This document shows positions 45,913 through 55,543 of a DNA stretch of 64,000 nt, in pieces (positions within the stretch are counted from its first letter, which is position 1; each line of letters begins with the position of its first letter). Both the position numbers and the translations under genes were made by a program. The notes below the pieces were generated by a model. It did no database searches, had not been told where the DNA came from, and saw only the letters and a list, made by a program, of their open reading frames with translations. Location: the NCBI GenBank assembly GCA_003573975.1, contig AP018533.1, positions 62,001-126,000 on the forward strand, in the 5' to 3' direction. Source of the stretch: Clostridiales bacterium CCNA10. GTDB lineage: Bacteria; Bacillota; Clostridia; Oscillospirales; Oscillospiraceae.

Positions 45913-46497
45913 ATGGTCTTTCAGGAACGGACATACAGCGTACTGATCGTCACGGCTTCGGACAGCTTTACTGCGAAGATCATGCCTTTGCTCCCTGTGA
46001 CGGACTACTGGCCGGTGACAACGGTACACAGCATTGGAGAAGCGCACCGCAAAATCGCGGAAACAGCGTTTGACATCGTGCTGATCAACGCCCCGCTGCC
46101 GGATGATTTTGGGATGCGCCTGGCCGTGGACATCTGCACCAGCAGCGGCGCAGGGGTCCTCCTTCTGGTCCGGAACGATCAGTTTGACGATATTTACGCA
46201 AAGGTGGTCAGCTACGGCGTGCTTACGCTGTCCAAGCCCACGAATATGCAGATGGTGGCGCAGAATCTGCGGATCCTCTGCGCCACTCGGGAGCGGATGC
46301 GTCAGATGGAGGCAAAACAGGCCACAGTCGAGGAAAAAATCGAGGAGATCCGACTGGTCAACCGCGCCAAGTGGCTGCTGATCGAGTGCCTCGGCATGAC
46401 TGAACCGGAGGCCCACCGCTATATCGAAAAGCAGTCCATGGATCAGCGCCTATCCAAGCGGGAGGTTGCGGAATCTGTGATCAAAACTTATAAATAG
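45913..46497 (+). CDS. ANTAR-domain antitermination regulator
   Basis: The 194-aa protein has an N-terminal receiver-like domain, a coiled linker (about 125-145, ERMRQMEAKQATVEEKIEEI) and a C-terminal ANTAR RNA-binding domain (AKWLLIECLGMTEPEAHRYI, then REVAESVI). The receiver lacks the phosphoacceptor Asp (IVLINAPLPDD), so it is a pseudo-receiver, as in GlnR/NitR-like regulators beside clostridial glnA. AAAGGAGG lies 8 nt before the ATG. Its likely target is the hairpin in the glnN leader 1.5 kb away; this is inferred from the matching hexaloop and context. Confidence 0.88.
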   Translation: MVFQERTYSVLIVTASDSFTAKIMPLLPVTDYWPVTTVHSIGEAHRKIAETAFDIVLINAPLPDDFGMRLAVDICTSSGAGVLLLVRNDQFDDIYAKVVSYGVLTLSKPTNMQMVAQNLRILCATRERMRQMEAKQATVEEKIEEIRLVNRAKWLLIECLGMTEPEAHRYIEKQSMDQRLSKREVAESVIKTYK

Positions 46498-46544
46498 CAC
46501 AAAGATTCCTCACACAACAAAATTTAGAATTGTGAAAACTCAGG

Positions 46545-46574
46545 TTGACAAATTGCTGTCAGCCGCGGTACAAT
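46545..46574 (+). promoter_or_regulatory. pyrG promoter
   Basis: TTGACA (46545-46550, consensus) and TACAAT (46569-46574) are 18 nt apart. The start point would be about 46581, in GGTTGAAC. Confidence 0.75.
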
Positions 46575-46588
46575 ACCAGCGGTTGAAC

Positions 46589-46634
46589 AAAGGCGTTCAC
46601 CAAGGGACTTCTGTCCCCTGGTGAGCGCCTTTTT
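46589..46634 (+). terminator. Attenuator-like terminator in the pyrG leader
   Basis: AAGGCGTTCACCA pairs with TGGTGAGCGCCTT (one G-U), capped by GGGAC-TTCT-GTCCC and followed by TTTTTCTTTTTT. It starts only about 8 nt after the predicted transcription start and ends about 20 nt before the pyrG ribosome binding site. It must be bypassed for pyrG expression. Confidence 0.75.
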
Positions 46635-46665
46635 CTTTTTTGAATTTTTTGTGGGAGGGCGGCAC

Positions 46666-48270
46666 ATGACAAAGTATATTTTCGTGACAGGCGGCGTTGT
46701 TTCCGGACTGGGAAAGGGCATCACCGCGGCCTCTTTGGGCCGGCTGCTGAAGGCGCGGGGGCTGAAGGTCGCGGCGCAGAAGCTGGACCCATATATCAAC
46801 GTTGATCCCGGTACCATGAGCCCTTATCAGCACGGTGAGGTCTATGTCACCGAGGATGGGGCCGAGACGGATCTGGATTTGGGACACTATGAGCGTTTTA
46901 TTGACGAGGATCTAAACCAGTACTCCAACCTCACCACAGGAAAAGTCTACTCTAACGTCATCTCCAAGGAGCGCCGGGGCGAGTATCTGGGGACCACCGT
47001 GCAGACCATCCCCCACATCACCGACGAGATCAAACGCTTCATCTACAATGTCGGCAGTAAAGCAGAAGCTGATGTCGTGATCACCGAGATCGGCGGGACC
47101 ATCGGTGATATAGAGAGCCAGCCCTTTATCGAGGCCATCCGTCAGGTCGGACATGAAGCAGGCCCGGGCAACGCCCTGTTTATCCATGTCACGCTGGTCC
47201 CCTATCTGAAGGCGTCCGGCGAACACAAATCCAAGCCCACCCAGCATTCGGTGAAGGAGCTGCAAGGGCTGGGGATCGCCCCGGACATCATCGTTCTGCG
47301 CTGTGACGAGCCAATCACCGATCCGGGCATCTTCCGCAAAATCGCTGACTTCTGCAACGTGAAGCCGGACTGCGTCATTGAGAATTTGACCCTTCCCGTT
47401 CTCTATGAGGCGCCGCTCTATTTGGAGCAGGCAAATCTGTCCGCGGTGGTCTGCCGGGAGCTGCGTCTGTCGACACCGGAGCCGGATCTGAGTGAGTGGC
47501 GGGCTATGGTCTCTGCCATCAAGCGCCGAAACCGTGCTGTGACCATCGGTCTTGTGGGGAAATATGTGCAGCTCCACGACGCCTATCTCTCCGTTGCGGA
47601 GGCCCTGCGTCATGCCGGGTTCGCCCTTGGCGCCGTGGTGGACATCCGGTGGATCGACTCGGAAACAGTTACGCCGGAAACAAAAGATGCCTGCCTCTCC
47701 TCGCTCGACGGTATTCTTGTCCCGGGCGGCTTCGGCGACCGCGGCATTGAGGGAATGATCCTGGCGGCCCAGTACGCCCGGGAGCACCACACACCCTACC
47801 TGGGCATTTGCCTCGGAATGCAGATCGCCGCCATCGAATTCGCCCGCCATGTGCTCGGTATCACGGACGCCAATTCGGGCGAATTTGACCCGGAATGTCC
47901 GCATAAGGTCATCGACTTTATGCCTGGTCAGAGCGAGGCAATCAACAAAGGCGGCACCCTCCGTCTGGGCAGCTACCCCTGTGTGGTCGCCGCTGGAACG
48001 ACGATGGCGCGGTGTTATGGGAGTCCTCAGATCCGGGAGCGCCACCGCCATCGCTATGAGTTCAATAATGACTACCGGGATGCCCTGCGCGCGGCGGGCC
48101 TGACCATGAGCGGCCTTTCCCCTGATGGTCAGTTGGTGGAGGCCGTGGAACTGAGCGACAGACCCTTCTATGTGGGCGTGCAGTATCACCCCGAGTTCAA
48201 GAGCCGTCCCAACCGCCCTCATCCGCTTTTTCAGGGATTCATTGCAGCCGCATTGGAGGGACAGAACTAA
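46666..48270 (+). CDS. pyrG: CTP synthase PyrG
   Basis: PyrG aminates UTP to CTP with ATP and glutamine. The 534-aa protein has the N-terminal synthase domain ([20 protein letters not shown], then [19 protein letters not shown] and [14 protein letters not shown]). The C-terminal glutaminase has Cys in LGICLGMQ, and His-Glu in [16 protein letters not shown] lies 7 nt before the ATG at 46666. A leader terminator precedes it, and a strong terminator follows at 48341. It is of normal length. Confidence 0.97.
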   Translation: MTKYIFVTGGVVSGLGKGITAASLGRLLKARGLKVAAQKLDPYINVDPGTMSPYQHGEVYVTEDGAETDLDLGHYERFIDEDLNQYSNLTTGKVYSNVISKERRGEYLGTTVQTIPHITDEIKRFIYNVGSKAEADVVITEIGGTIGDIESQPFIEAIRQVGHEAGPGNALFIHVTLVPYLKASGEHKSKPTQHSVKELQGLGIAPDIIVLRCDEPITDPGIFRKIADFCNVKPDCVIENLTLPVLYEAPLYLEQANLSAVVCRELRLSTPEPDLSEWRAMVSAIKRRNRAVTIGLVGKYVQLHDAYLSVAEALRHAGFALGAVVDIRWIDSETVTPETKDACLSSLDGILVPGGFGDRGIEGMILAAQYAREHHTPYLGICLGMQIAAIEFARHVLGITDANSGEFDPECPHKVIDFMPGQSEAINKGGTLRLGSYPCVVAAGTTMARCYGSPQIRERHRHRYEFNNDYRDALRAAGLTMSGLSPDGQLVEAVELSDRPFYVGVQYHPEFKSRPNRPHPLFQGFIAAALEGQN

Positions 48271-48340
48271 TCCGCTTGGGGGTACAGCAAAGAATACCGC
48301 AGCTTTGCCGCCCCTGAACATTGAAATACTGGGGGAACCC

Positions 48341-48378
48341 ACAAAGAAAGACACGCTTTTCAGCGTGCCTTTCTTTGT
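48341..48378 (+). terminator. pyrG terminator
   Basis: ACAAAGAAAG/CTTTCTTTGT outer stem with an inner ACACGC/GCGTG hairpin lies 70 nt after the stop. Confidence 0.75.
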
Positions 48379-48420
48379 GTAAAGACCGGTCAAAATCGAT
48401 ATTTTCTCCACCATTGAAAA

Positions 48421-48449
48421 ATGGGTGAGTCCTATAAGGACTCACCCAT
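48421..48449. terminator. Perfect hairpin abutting IS1182 copy 2
   Basis: ATGGGTGAGTCCT and its complement (13 bp, loop ATA) end exactly at the base before the IS left end. Confidence 0.6.
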
Positions 48450-48510
48450 CAGCTTGTCAAAAAACCCCGCCGGTGGCGAGGTTTTTCTGGTATAATAGAG
48501 AAAAGGGGGA

Positions 48511-48888
48511 TTGAATATGGAGAACTGGAAAAAGGATTCCCGAAAAGATATAGTGATGGTGGATGTGGATGCATTAGTCCCCCCAGACCATCTGCTCCGA
48601 AAAGTAGAAAGAGTCATGGATTATGACTGGCTATATGAGCGGTTAAGTCCATATTATTGCGCAGATAACGGGCGTCCAGGAACGGATCCTGTAGTGTTGA
48701 TCAAGATGGTTCTAATTCAGCATTTGTTTGGGATCGCGTCCTTACGTCAGACGTACCGGGATATACAAGTAAACGTAGCATACCGTTGGTTTCTCGGATA
48801 TAGCTTGCTGGAAGAGATTCCTCACTTTGCAACGGTAAGTTATGCCTTTTGCAAACGCTTTCCCCCGGAGCTGAGTGAAGAAATTTTT
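48511..48888 (+). pseudogene. 5' part of disrupted IS1182 transposase
   Basis: This holds 126 codons from a TTG start, matching the N-terminus of the intact copy up to LSEEIF. The frame then enters the IS30 element and stops soon after. A few substitutions separate it from copy 1, e.g. Tyr for His and Val for Ile in the RQTYRDIQVNVAYRW segment. Confidence 0.88.
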
Positions 48889-50165
48889 CGCAAATTGCAA
48901 GTGCAAGTTGGACACCTGCACGGTAGAACTTAGTGAATCAGAGCGACGGTCAGGATGGAAGCCGCTGGCTTCCGTCCTGGGCGATGCTGCCGCAGCCTTC
49001 GGCTGCGTAAACAGAGTCGAGGAACTCGTCAAACAGTTCCTCCGGGGTGCGGTAGCCAAGCTTCTTGCGAGGCCGTCCGTTCAATTCATCAGCTGCAGCC
49101 AAGATATACTCAGCAGAGAAAGCCTCAATGGACACGCCCTTCGGAACAAAGGTTCGAAACAGCCCGTTGTGGCGTTCGTTTTGGGGACGTTCCCATGAGG
49201 TGTAGGGATGCGCAAAGTAGACTGCACAGCCCCAGTTCTCGACCTGACTGAACGCAGAGAACTCCGAGCCGTTGTCCACGGTAATGGTCTTGAAGACCTG
49301 TGAGAACTTGTCTCCGAATTCTCCCCTGAGTGACTGCATGGCGTTCAGAACGGAGTCTGCATCCTTGCCGGGAATCCGGATGGCAATATAGTTCTCCGTT
49401 TTCTTCTCCAACAGGGAAAGGACAACAGCCTCTTTACCGCCCCTCTTGCCGATCACGGTGTCACCTTCCCAATGACCTTCCTCGATGCGCAGAGCTGCGA
49501 TCTCAGGCCTCTGAGAAATGTCTGTGCCGAAGCTCTTCTTGTGTTCACGGGGCTTGGAGTCCTTGTGCTGCTTGCGTTTCATGGTTTCGGGCAGTTCTGT
49601 CACAGACAAGTCAAGGCTGCCTGCCCAGACCTCATTGTAAAGCGTGTGGGTGCAGACCATCTCCTCTGCTGAAAACAGCCTGTGCAGACGAGCATAGCCG
49701 ACGCAGGCATCCAAAGACCACTTGTGTTCTTTGACCTGTTCAATTATCCAGCGAATGAAGCGAGTGCAGTGACAGATTCGGTGTGGTTTCCGAGAACGCT
49801 TTCTGTTCGCCTTGTAGACCGCTTCTCCACGCCTTGCCGAGTATCCGGGTTTCCTGCCCTTGCTGCTCTTTCGGGGCGGTGTGCCGCGCTTTAGCTCGTT
49901 CCCAACGGTGGTTGGTGAACATCCGATTGCTCTGGCAATGGCTCTGTTCGTGTAGCCGGCGTTCTTGAGATGCTGGATTGCGCCTCGTTCCTCTCGCTGT
50001 AAGTGCTGTCCCTTCTTGCGTTCTACCGATTCTGTGATATAATCTTGGCAGTCCATAGTGATTGCCCTCCCTTGGAAGAAGTTGTGTGCAAACTTCATTC
50101 TACCATGTGGGGAAAATCACTATGGATTTTTTCTTAGGTGTCCAACTTCATTTTACAATCGACCT
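48889..50165 (-). mobile_element. IS30-family insertion sequence
   Basis: The 1277-bp element is flanked by a 12-bp direct repeat GAAGAAATTTTT (48877-48888 and 50166-50177) that is single in the intact IS1182 copy, so it is the target duplication. The imperfect terminal inverted repeats share AAGTTGGACACC about 17 nt inside each end, with further matches out to the tips. One transposase gene is inside. Confidence 0.88.
48950..50056 (-). CDS. IS30-family transposase
   Basis: The 368-aa DDE transposase has an N-terminal IS30-type helix-turn-helix (REERGAIQHLKNAGYTNRAIARAIG, quoted in part: NAGYTNRAIARAIGCSPTTV). The catalytic core has HWEGDTVIG, TVDNGSEFS and the Glu in NERHNGLFRTFVPKG. The ATG at 50056 has GGGAGGG 8 nt upstream and gives a normal family length. 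The reading frame is intact, so the element may be active. Confidence 0.93.
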   Translation of the reverse strand: MDCQDYITESVERKKGQHLQREERGAIQHLKNAGYTNRAIARAIGCSPTTVGNELKRGTPPRKSSKGRKPGYSARRGEAVYKANRKRSRKPHRICHCTRFIRWIIEQVKEHKWSLDACVGYARLHRLFSAEEMVCTHTLYNEVWAGSLDLSVTELPETMKRKQHKDSKPREHKKSFGTDISQRPEIAALRIEEGHWEGDTVIGKRGGKEAVVLSLLEKKTENYIAIRIPGKDADSVLNAMQSLRGEFGDKFSQVFKTITVDNGSEFSAFSQVENWGCAVYFAHPYTSWERPQNERHNGLFRTFVPKGVSIEAFSAEYILAAADELNGRPRKKLGYRTPEELFDEFLDSVYAAEGCGSIAQDGSQRLPS

Positions 50166-51230
50166 GAAGAAATTTTTGCACATATTTTGAACAAAGCACT
50201 GAACAACCGGATGGTAGACCCAAGCATGATTTTTATCGACGGAACACATATTAAAGCATCCGCGAATAAAAAGAAGTTCCAGAAGGAACAGGTCGCCAAA
50301 GCCGCGAAGGTGTACGAGGAACAACTTCGCAAAGAGGTATCCGAGGAACGAGAAAAACTGGGTAAGAAAGTCAACGATGACGATGATGACGAAAATAAAG
50401 GAAGTTCCGGAGGAGGAACGGTTGAGAAAACGGTGTCCAAAACCGACCCTGACTGCGGAATGTTTGTAAAAGGGGCACATGAGCGGCAGTTTGCGTACGA
50501 AGCACATACAGCCTGTGATAAGCACGGCTTTGTGTTGGGTGTTGAAGTAACCGCTGGAAATGTAAGCGATAGTGCTGCATGGGACGCAGTATACGACCAG
50601 GTAACGAACAGTTTTCCCGAAGTTAAGTTTGTAACGATGGATGCCGGATACAAAACACCTTGGATTGCAAAGAAAGTTCTGGAACACAGCAGAATTCCCA
50701 TCCTTCCCTATACCCGATACAAGGGAAAGAAAGATAAATTTAAGCCTTGGGATTTTACTTATGATGCAGCAACAGACAGTTTTACCTGTCCCAGAGGACA
50801 TGAACTGCGGCATACGACCACAAGCAAAGAAGGGAAACGGACTTACCGCAGCTCACCCAAAATCTGCAAAGACTGTCCCTGCAGAACTGTTTGTGGCGCA
50901 AATGAGAGCGGACAGCGGATACTCACAACTCATATCTGGCAGGAATATCTCGATTTGGTCGAACATTTGAGAAAAACCGAACGTGGCAAGGAACTCTATG
51001 CCATGAGAAAAGAGACCATAGAGCGTGTTTTTGCTGATGCAAAAGAAAAGCACGCCATGCGGTATACGCACCACCGAGGTCTGGCCCGGGTTTCTGCTTG
51101 GGTGAGGCTTAAATATGCTGCCATGAATCTCAAAAAGATTGCTATTGGGAAGTGGAATGCTTCTAATTTTGCTTCCTATATCATGATTTTTGCCCCGTTT
51201 AATGATAAAACGCCAGTCCTCGTGTTTTGA
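50166..51230 (+). pseudogene. 3' part of disrupted IS1182 transposase
   Basis: The remainder of the transposase runs from EEIFAHILNKALNN to the natural stop, including the conserved FIDGTHIKAS, TMDAGYKTPW and ERVFADAKEKHAMRY regions. It has no start of its own. An upstream open frame runs into the IS30 end but is unlikely to be expressed as a transposase. Confidence 0.88.
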
Positions 51231-51255
51231 GAACTGGCGTTCTTTGACAAGCTGT

Positions 51256-51306
51256 CAAAACAGATAGACTGTGCCGCCCCTGGTGAGGCACAGTCTATCT
51301 GTTTTG
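51256..51306 (-). terminator. Long perfect hairpin between IS1182 copy 2 and the VWA gene
   Basis: A 20-bp perfect stem (CAAAACAGATAGACTGTGCC and complement) has an 11-nt loop. T-rich on both outer arms, it can end transcription from either side. It starts 2 nt after the IS right end. Confidence 0.75.
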
Positions 51307-51342
51307 GGAAAATGAGACGGGGACACGCGCCCCTCCGGCTGG

Positions 51343-53064
51343 TCAGCCCATATTCTGGATGCGGCCCTGGATCAGCTTGCCCACTGTGTCGGCGAACCAG
51401 CCGATGGAGGGGATGCGGGTCAGGTCCCGCCCGTAGATCTTGTGGGCGGCGGCCAGGTCGGCATCCCGCCCGGTAAAGACGCACACCGGAGCCATGCCCC
51501 GGCGGCGGAGGAGGGCGGCCTCATCCGCTGTGTCCTGCACCCCGGCCTTCCCGCTGTAATCCTTGGGAAAGTGTCCGGCGGCGGGGATCTTCTGGTCGTC
51601 GTTGGGGTTGGCGTCGGAGAGCAGGATGAACAGCCGGTGGTCACAGGGGCTGCGGTCCATCAGCCAGCCCATGGCCCGCAGGGCCAGGCCGTCCCGGTTC
51701 CAGCCGGCGGAGACATAGTCGAAGATGGCGTCATTGTTCCCCGACTCGTTGTAGTCCCGGAGGATCCGCAGGACGGTGCAGCCGCTGACGGAGCAGAAGG
51801 AGGTCACCCGCACCGGGATCTGACAGCGGGTGAGGCTCTCGGCGATGAGGTAGGCCTGGGTGGACAGCTTCTCCTGCTGCTGGTTCTGGGAGGCGGAGGC
51901 GTCCAGCAGGATGTCCACGGACAGCTCGCCCAGCTCGCTCTGCTGCCGCTGGAGAAAGACCCTCTGGTCCCGGAGGGCGGGGGCCCGCCACGCCAGCCGG
52001 GGCTGGAGACGGCCAGCCCGGGCGCGGCTGTCGGTGACGTCGCTCTGGAGCAGGATGGTGTTTTGCAGCCGCTGGGACAGCTGGGCGATGATGAGCCGGT
52101 TCCGCACCAGGTTTTCCCGGAAATAGGCCCGGTTCTTCTCCCGCTGGGCCTGGAAGGCGGCGCGCTCCCAGGCGGTCTCGCCATCCACCTCCCCCTGGGG
52201 TAGCACCCCCCGGGTGAAGTGGAGGAGGCAGTTTTTGTGGCTGCCGGTGCACAGGGCCTGCTCCGCGGCGGCCAGCTCCCCCAGCGGGAGCATGGACACA
52301 CCGAAGCAGTTTTCCACATAGTCCCGCAGCACCTGCTCCCGGGTCCGCCCCTGGCCCAGGTGGAACAGGTGCTTTTTCTGCCAGAAAAACTTCCGGCCGC
52401 CCTCTTCCGCCGGGCCGCCGCCGGACTGGCCCAGGCGGCGCAGGGCGTTCCCGCGCACCAGCCCGCCCCGCTTCTTGTCCCCGTAGAGCATATCCCGCCC
52501 GGCCCAGGCGGCCCACTGGCGGTCGGTGACGCTCCGCCGGGAGCGGCGGAAGTAGCGGTGGAGCAGGGCCTCCATCCGGTCTTTCAGCTGCTCCTCATTC
52601 AGCCCCGGGGGAAAGGTGAGGGCGTCCAGCACCCCCCGCTCCCAGTCGTCCTCCGGCCCGGGCTGCCCCAGGGCCCGCTGGAACCAGGCACAGCGGAGGT
52701 TGTCCAGGCTCTCCCGGACAGCCTGGTTCCGCCCCCGGGCCACGGTGCGGGCGGCGTATTCCCGCCGCAGTGCATCCAGCACCGGCCGGTCCTCACGGGC
52801 ACGGCGGTAGACCGCCCCCTCCAGTCCCAGCCAGAACAGGTCGGTGTACAGCTCGCCGCCGAGCTGGCTCTGGAAGGTGTTGAACAGGGGCTTGAAGCGG
52901 CGGAAGTCGTAGTAGTGATGGACCAGGCCGATGACCGTGTTGAAATACAGGTCGGCCCCGCCCTCCGGGTCGAAGGCGTGGAAATCCGAGCGGACGCCGT
53001 AGTCCTCCGCCCCGTTCCACACCTGGTTGTCTGCACGGCGGGTCTCAATGTCCTGCCGGTCCAT
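51343..53064 (-). CDS. VWA-domain protein, partner of MoxR ATPase
   Basis: The 573-aa protein has a long N-terminal helical region and a C-terminal von Willebrand A domain (from about 380) with the MIDAS motif DASAS in VDILLDASASQ and the later FILLSDANPND. This is the NorD/CobT-like layout of proteins that work with MoxR-type AAA+ ATPases as metal-dependent chaperones. The ATG at 53064 lies 1 nt after the moxR stop, giving tight coupling, whereas the longer frame would overlap moxR. No cytochrome or chelatase substrate gene is nearby, so the client is unknown. Confidence 0.82.
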   Translation of the reverse strand: MDRQDIETRRADNQVWNGAEDYGVRSDFHAFDPEGGADLYFNTVIGLVHHYYDFRRFKPLFNTFQSQLGGELYTDLFWLGLEGAVYRRAREDRPVLDALRREYAARTVARGRNQAVRESLDNLRCAWFQRALGQPGPEDDWERGVLDALTFPPGLNEEQLKDRMEALLHRYFRRSRRSVTDRQWAAWAGRDMLYGDKKRGGLVRGNALRRLGQSGGGPAEEGGRKFFWQKKHLFHLGQGRTREQVLRDYVENCFGVSMLPLGELAAAEQALCTGSHKNCLLHFTRGVLPQGEVDGETAWERAAFQAQREKNRAYFRENLVRNRLIIAQLSQRLQNTILLQSDVTDSRARAGRLQPRLAWRAPALRDQRVFLQRQQSELGELSVDILLDASASQNQQQEKLSTQAYLIAESLTRCQIPVRVTSFCSVSGCTVLRILRDYNESGNNDAIFDYVSAGWNRDGLALRAMGWLMDRSPCDHRLFILLSDANPNDDQKIPAAGHFPKDYSGKAGVQDTADEAALLRRRGMAPVCVFTGRDADLAAAHKIYGRDLTRIPSIGWFADTVGKLIQGRIQNMG

Positions 53065-53065
53065 C

Positions 53066-53986
53066 TCAGACTCCGAACAGGCGGCCCCGGTCCGCGTCCC
53101 GGGGGATGCGGCTCCACACCGCGTCGGCCACCAGCTGGCGCTCAAAGGGGTCAAAGGCCTTGTTGATGATGCCCAGCTCCAGGGCTTGGCCGGAGGAGAT
53201 CCCCTTCTCCATCAGGTGGAGGGCGGACAGGAGCCCCCGCAGATCCAGGGCCTTGGTAGAGATCTCTCCGCTGTCGCACTTCTGCCGCAGATCCTGGAAC
53301 AGGGCGGAGAACTGCTCCACCCAGGTGGTTTTCAGCTCCGGAAAGCCCTGGCGGAGGAGCTTTTGCAGGTTCTCCTGAGAGATGACCGGCATATCCAGCA
53401 CCACGAAGCGGGAGACCAGGGCCTCGTTCAGTTCCCGGGTGCCGGCATAGCCGTAGTTCATGGTGCCGATAAACCGGGCGGCGGGGTCCAGGGGGATGCG
53501 CTGATAGCCGGGGACGTCGATGACCCGGCGGAAGTCCAGGGTGGCGTGGAGGACGGCCAGGGCCTCATTTTTGGCCATATTTACCTCGTCCAGTACGCCG
53601 AAGCCTCCCAGCCGGGCGCACTGGCAGACAGGGCCCTCCCGGAAGGCAACCTGTCCATCCTGGAGGGTGTCCGCTCCGATGAGGGCGGCGGCGTCCACGT
53701 TGACGTACATGGACACGTCCCAGGCGGGGCGGCCGAAGGCGGCGGCCAGATTCTCCGCCAGCACGTTTTTGCCCGTGGCCTTGGGGCCGGCCAGGAGCAG
53801 ATGCTCCCCGCACAGCAGGGCGGCGGCCGCCCCCTCCCAGACCTCCTTGCCATAGTAGAGGAAGCGGGGACGGGGCACCCGCCCGGCGGCTTCCGGCGGG
53901 GCGGGGTGGGCGTCCCGGAAGGCCCGGACTTCCTCCAGCAGGCCGGAGTCCACCCCCTCCTGCTTCAATTCCTTCCAAATATCCAT
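53066..53986 (-). CDS. MoxR-family AAA+ ATPase
   Basis: The 306-aa ATPase has Walker A AGPKATGKN (near 70), Walker B GVLDEVNMA, sensor 1 FIGTMNYGY and the arginine segment LVSRFVVLDMP. MoxR proteins remodel client enzymes, commonly with a VWA protein encoded next door, as here. AAGGAGGG lies 6 nt before the ATG at 53986. It follows mnmE by about 100 nt on the same strand. Its biological client cannot be read from context. Confidence 0.88.
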   Translation of the reverse strand: MDIWKELKQEGVDSGLLEEVRAFRDAHPAPPEAAGRVPRPRFLYYGKEVWEGAAAALLCGEHLLLAGPKATGKNVLAENLAAAFGRPAWDVSMYVNVDAAALIGADTLQDGQVAFREGPVCQCARLGGFGVLDEVNMAKNEALAVLHATLDFRRVIDVPGYQRIPLDPAARFIGTMNYGYAGTRELNEALVSRFVVLDMPVISQENLQKLLRQGFPELKTTWVEQFSALFQDLRQKCDSGEISTKALDLRGLLSALHLMEKGISSGQALELGIINKAFDPFERQLVADAVWSRIPRDADRGRLFGV

Positions 53987-54082
53987 CCAAAACCCTCCTT
54001 GGGGCAAAAATTCCAGATCCCCGCCCTGTGGGGCGGGCTTTTATTGTACGCCGGACGCGGTGGACGCGCAAGGGGCGCCGCC

Positions 54083-55459
54083 CTATTTTCCCACGCAGAA
54101 GCGCTGGAAGATCCGGTCGGTGACGTCGTCCCGCACTGACTGGCCGGTGAGCTCACCCAGGGCGGACAGGGCCTCCTCCACGTCGGTGAGCAGGGCGTCG
54201 GGGGTGACCCCCAGGTCCAGGGCCTCTCCGGCCCGGCGGACGGACTCCAGCGCGCGTCCGGCGGCCTCCGCCTGGCGCTGGTTGGTGAGCAGCTCCCCAT
54301 AGCCGGAGCCGGGATCCCGGGGGAAGGTCTGGGCCACCAACTCCGCCAGACCGTCCAGGCCCGCCCCGGTTTTGGCGCAGATCGGGACGGAGGCGGCCAG
54401 GTCCAGCGGTTCCGTCCACTCCAGCTGGCAGGGCAGGTCCTGCTTGTTCAGGACCACGATGGTGGGGGCGCGTTCGACAGCCGCCCGGATCAGGGCGGCG
54501 TCCTCCTCCCGGGCGGGCTGGGACTGATCCAGCACCACCAGGATGAGCTCCGCCTCCTCCATGGCCCGGCGGCTGCGCTCCACCCCCAGCTGCTCAATGG
54601 GATCGCTGCTGTCCCGAAGACCTGCCGTGTCGATGAGCCGCAGAGGGATGCCCCCCAGCTCCACCGTCTCCTCCACCGTGTCCCGGGTGGTCCCGGGGAT
54701 GTCGGTCACGATGGCCCGGTCGTAGCCCGCCAGGGTGTTGAGCAGGGAGGACTTGCCCGCATTGGGCCGCCCTACGATGGCGCATTTCACGCCCCGGCTC
54801 AAACGGCGGCCCCGCTGATAGGTGGACAGCAGGGCCTCCAGGTCCTGCCGCTGGGCTTCCAGGTCCCGGGCGAGCTGCTCCTGGGTGAAGGGGTCGATGT
54901 CCTCGTCCGGATAGTCCAGCACCGCATGGAAGTGGGCCATCACATCCACCAGGGCGGAGTATATGGCCGCGATTTTCCGGGACAGTGCGCCGGACAGCTG
55001 GCCCGCCGCCTGGCGGGCCCCCTCCCGGCTCCGGGCGTCCAGCAGGTCGGCCACACCCTCCGCCTGGGCAAGGTCCAGCCGCCCGTTGAGAAAGGCCCGC
55101 TGGGTGAACTCCCCCGGGCCTGCCTGGCGGGCCCCCTGGGCAAAGAGGGCCTCAAGGCCCAGGGAGAGGACCATGGGGGAGCCGTGGCAGTGGAGCTCCG
55201 CTGTGTCCTCCCCAGTATAGCTGGCCGGACCGCGGCTGTAAGTACACAGCACCTGGTCAATGACTTGGCCCTCACAGTCCAGCAGGCTGCCATATACCAG
55301 CGTGCGGGTGGGATGGTCCAAAAGGCCCTTCCGACCCAGGGGCCGGAAGCAGGCGGCGGCGATATCCGCCGCCCCAGGACCGGACAGCCTCAGGATGCCG
55401 ATGGCTCCTGGTCCGGCGGGGGTGGCCACGGCTGCGATGGTGTTTCCCTGTCTCCCCAT
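54083..55459 (-). CDS. mnmE: tRNA modification GTPase MnmE
   Basis: MnmE with MnmG installs the carboxymethylaminomethyl group on U34 of certain tRNAs. The 458-aa protein has the N-terminal formyl-THF-binding domain (AAVATPAGPGAIGILRLSG), a helical domain, and the inserted G domain (GRPNAGKSSLLN, DIPGTTRD, DTAGLRDS, LNKQD). It ends in a catalytic Cys near the C-terminus (FCVGK). AGGAGGG lies 7 nt before the ATG at 55459. mnmG, jag and yidC, its usual neighbours in Firmicutes, are not present. Confidence 0.96.
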   Translation of the reverse strand: MGRQGNTIAAVATPAGPGAIGILRLSGPGAADIAAACFRPLGRKGLLDHPTRTLVYGSLLDCEGQVIDQVLCTYSRGPASYTGEDTAELHCHGSPMVLSLGLEALFAQGARQAGPGEFTQRAFLNGRLDLAQAEGVADLLDARSREGARQAAGQLSGALSRKIAAIYSALVDVMAHFHAVLDYPDEDIDPFTQEQLARDLEAQRQDLEALLSTYQRGRRLSRGVKCAIVGRPNAGKSSLLNTLAGYDRAIVTDIPGTTRDTVEETVELGGIPLRLIDTAGLRDSSDPIEQLGVERSRRAMEEAELILVVLDQSQPAREEDAALIRAAVERAPTIVVLNKQDLPCQLEWTEPLDLAASVPICAKTGAGLDGLAELVAQTFPRDPGSGYGELLTNQRQAEAAGRALESVRRAGEALDLGVTPDALLTDVEEALSALGELTGQSVRDDVTDRIFQRFCVGK

Positions 55460-55543
55460 ATGTGTTCCCTCCTGTGGAAAACCGGCGGCAGGCGACGGAG
55501 ACTGCCCGGTTTCCTGCAAAATAAAAATTTGTCAATATTGTGG

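Larger units (their letters stand above)
48450..51254 (+). mobile_element. IS1182-family insertion sequence, copy 2 (interrupted)
   Basis: It has the same 12-bp ends CAGCTTGTCAAA as copy 1 (left 48450-48461, right complement 51243-51254), in the same orientation. It is split by an IS30-family element at 48889-50165. Removing that element and one copy of its target repeat restores a transposase frame nearly identical to copy 1. Both outer flanks are hairpins. The leader hairpin and TATAAT promoter are conserved. Confidence 0.9.

Noticed and set aside
54020..54048. Hairpin with T-tract between mnmE and moxR
   Set aside because: The T-tract follows the stem only on the + strand, where no gene ends, so it is not called a terminator for mnmE.
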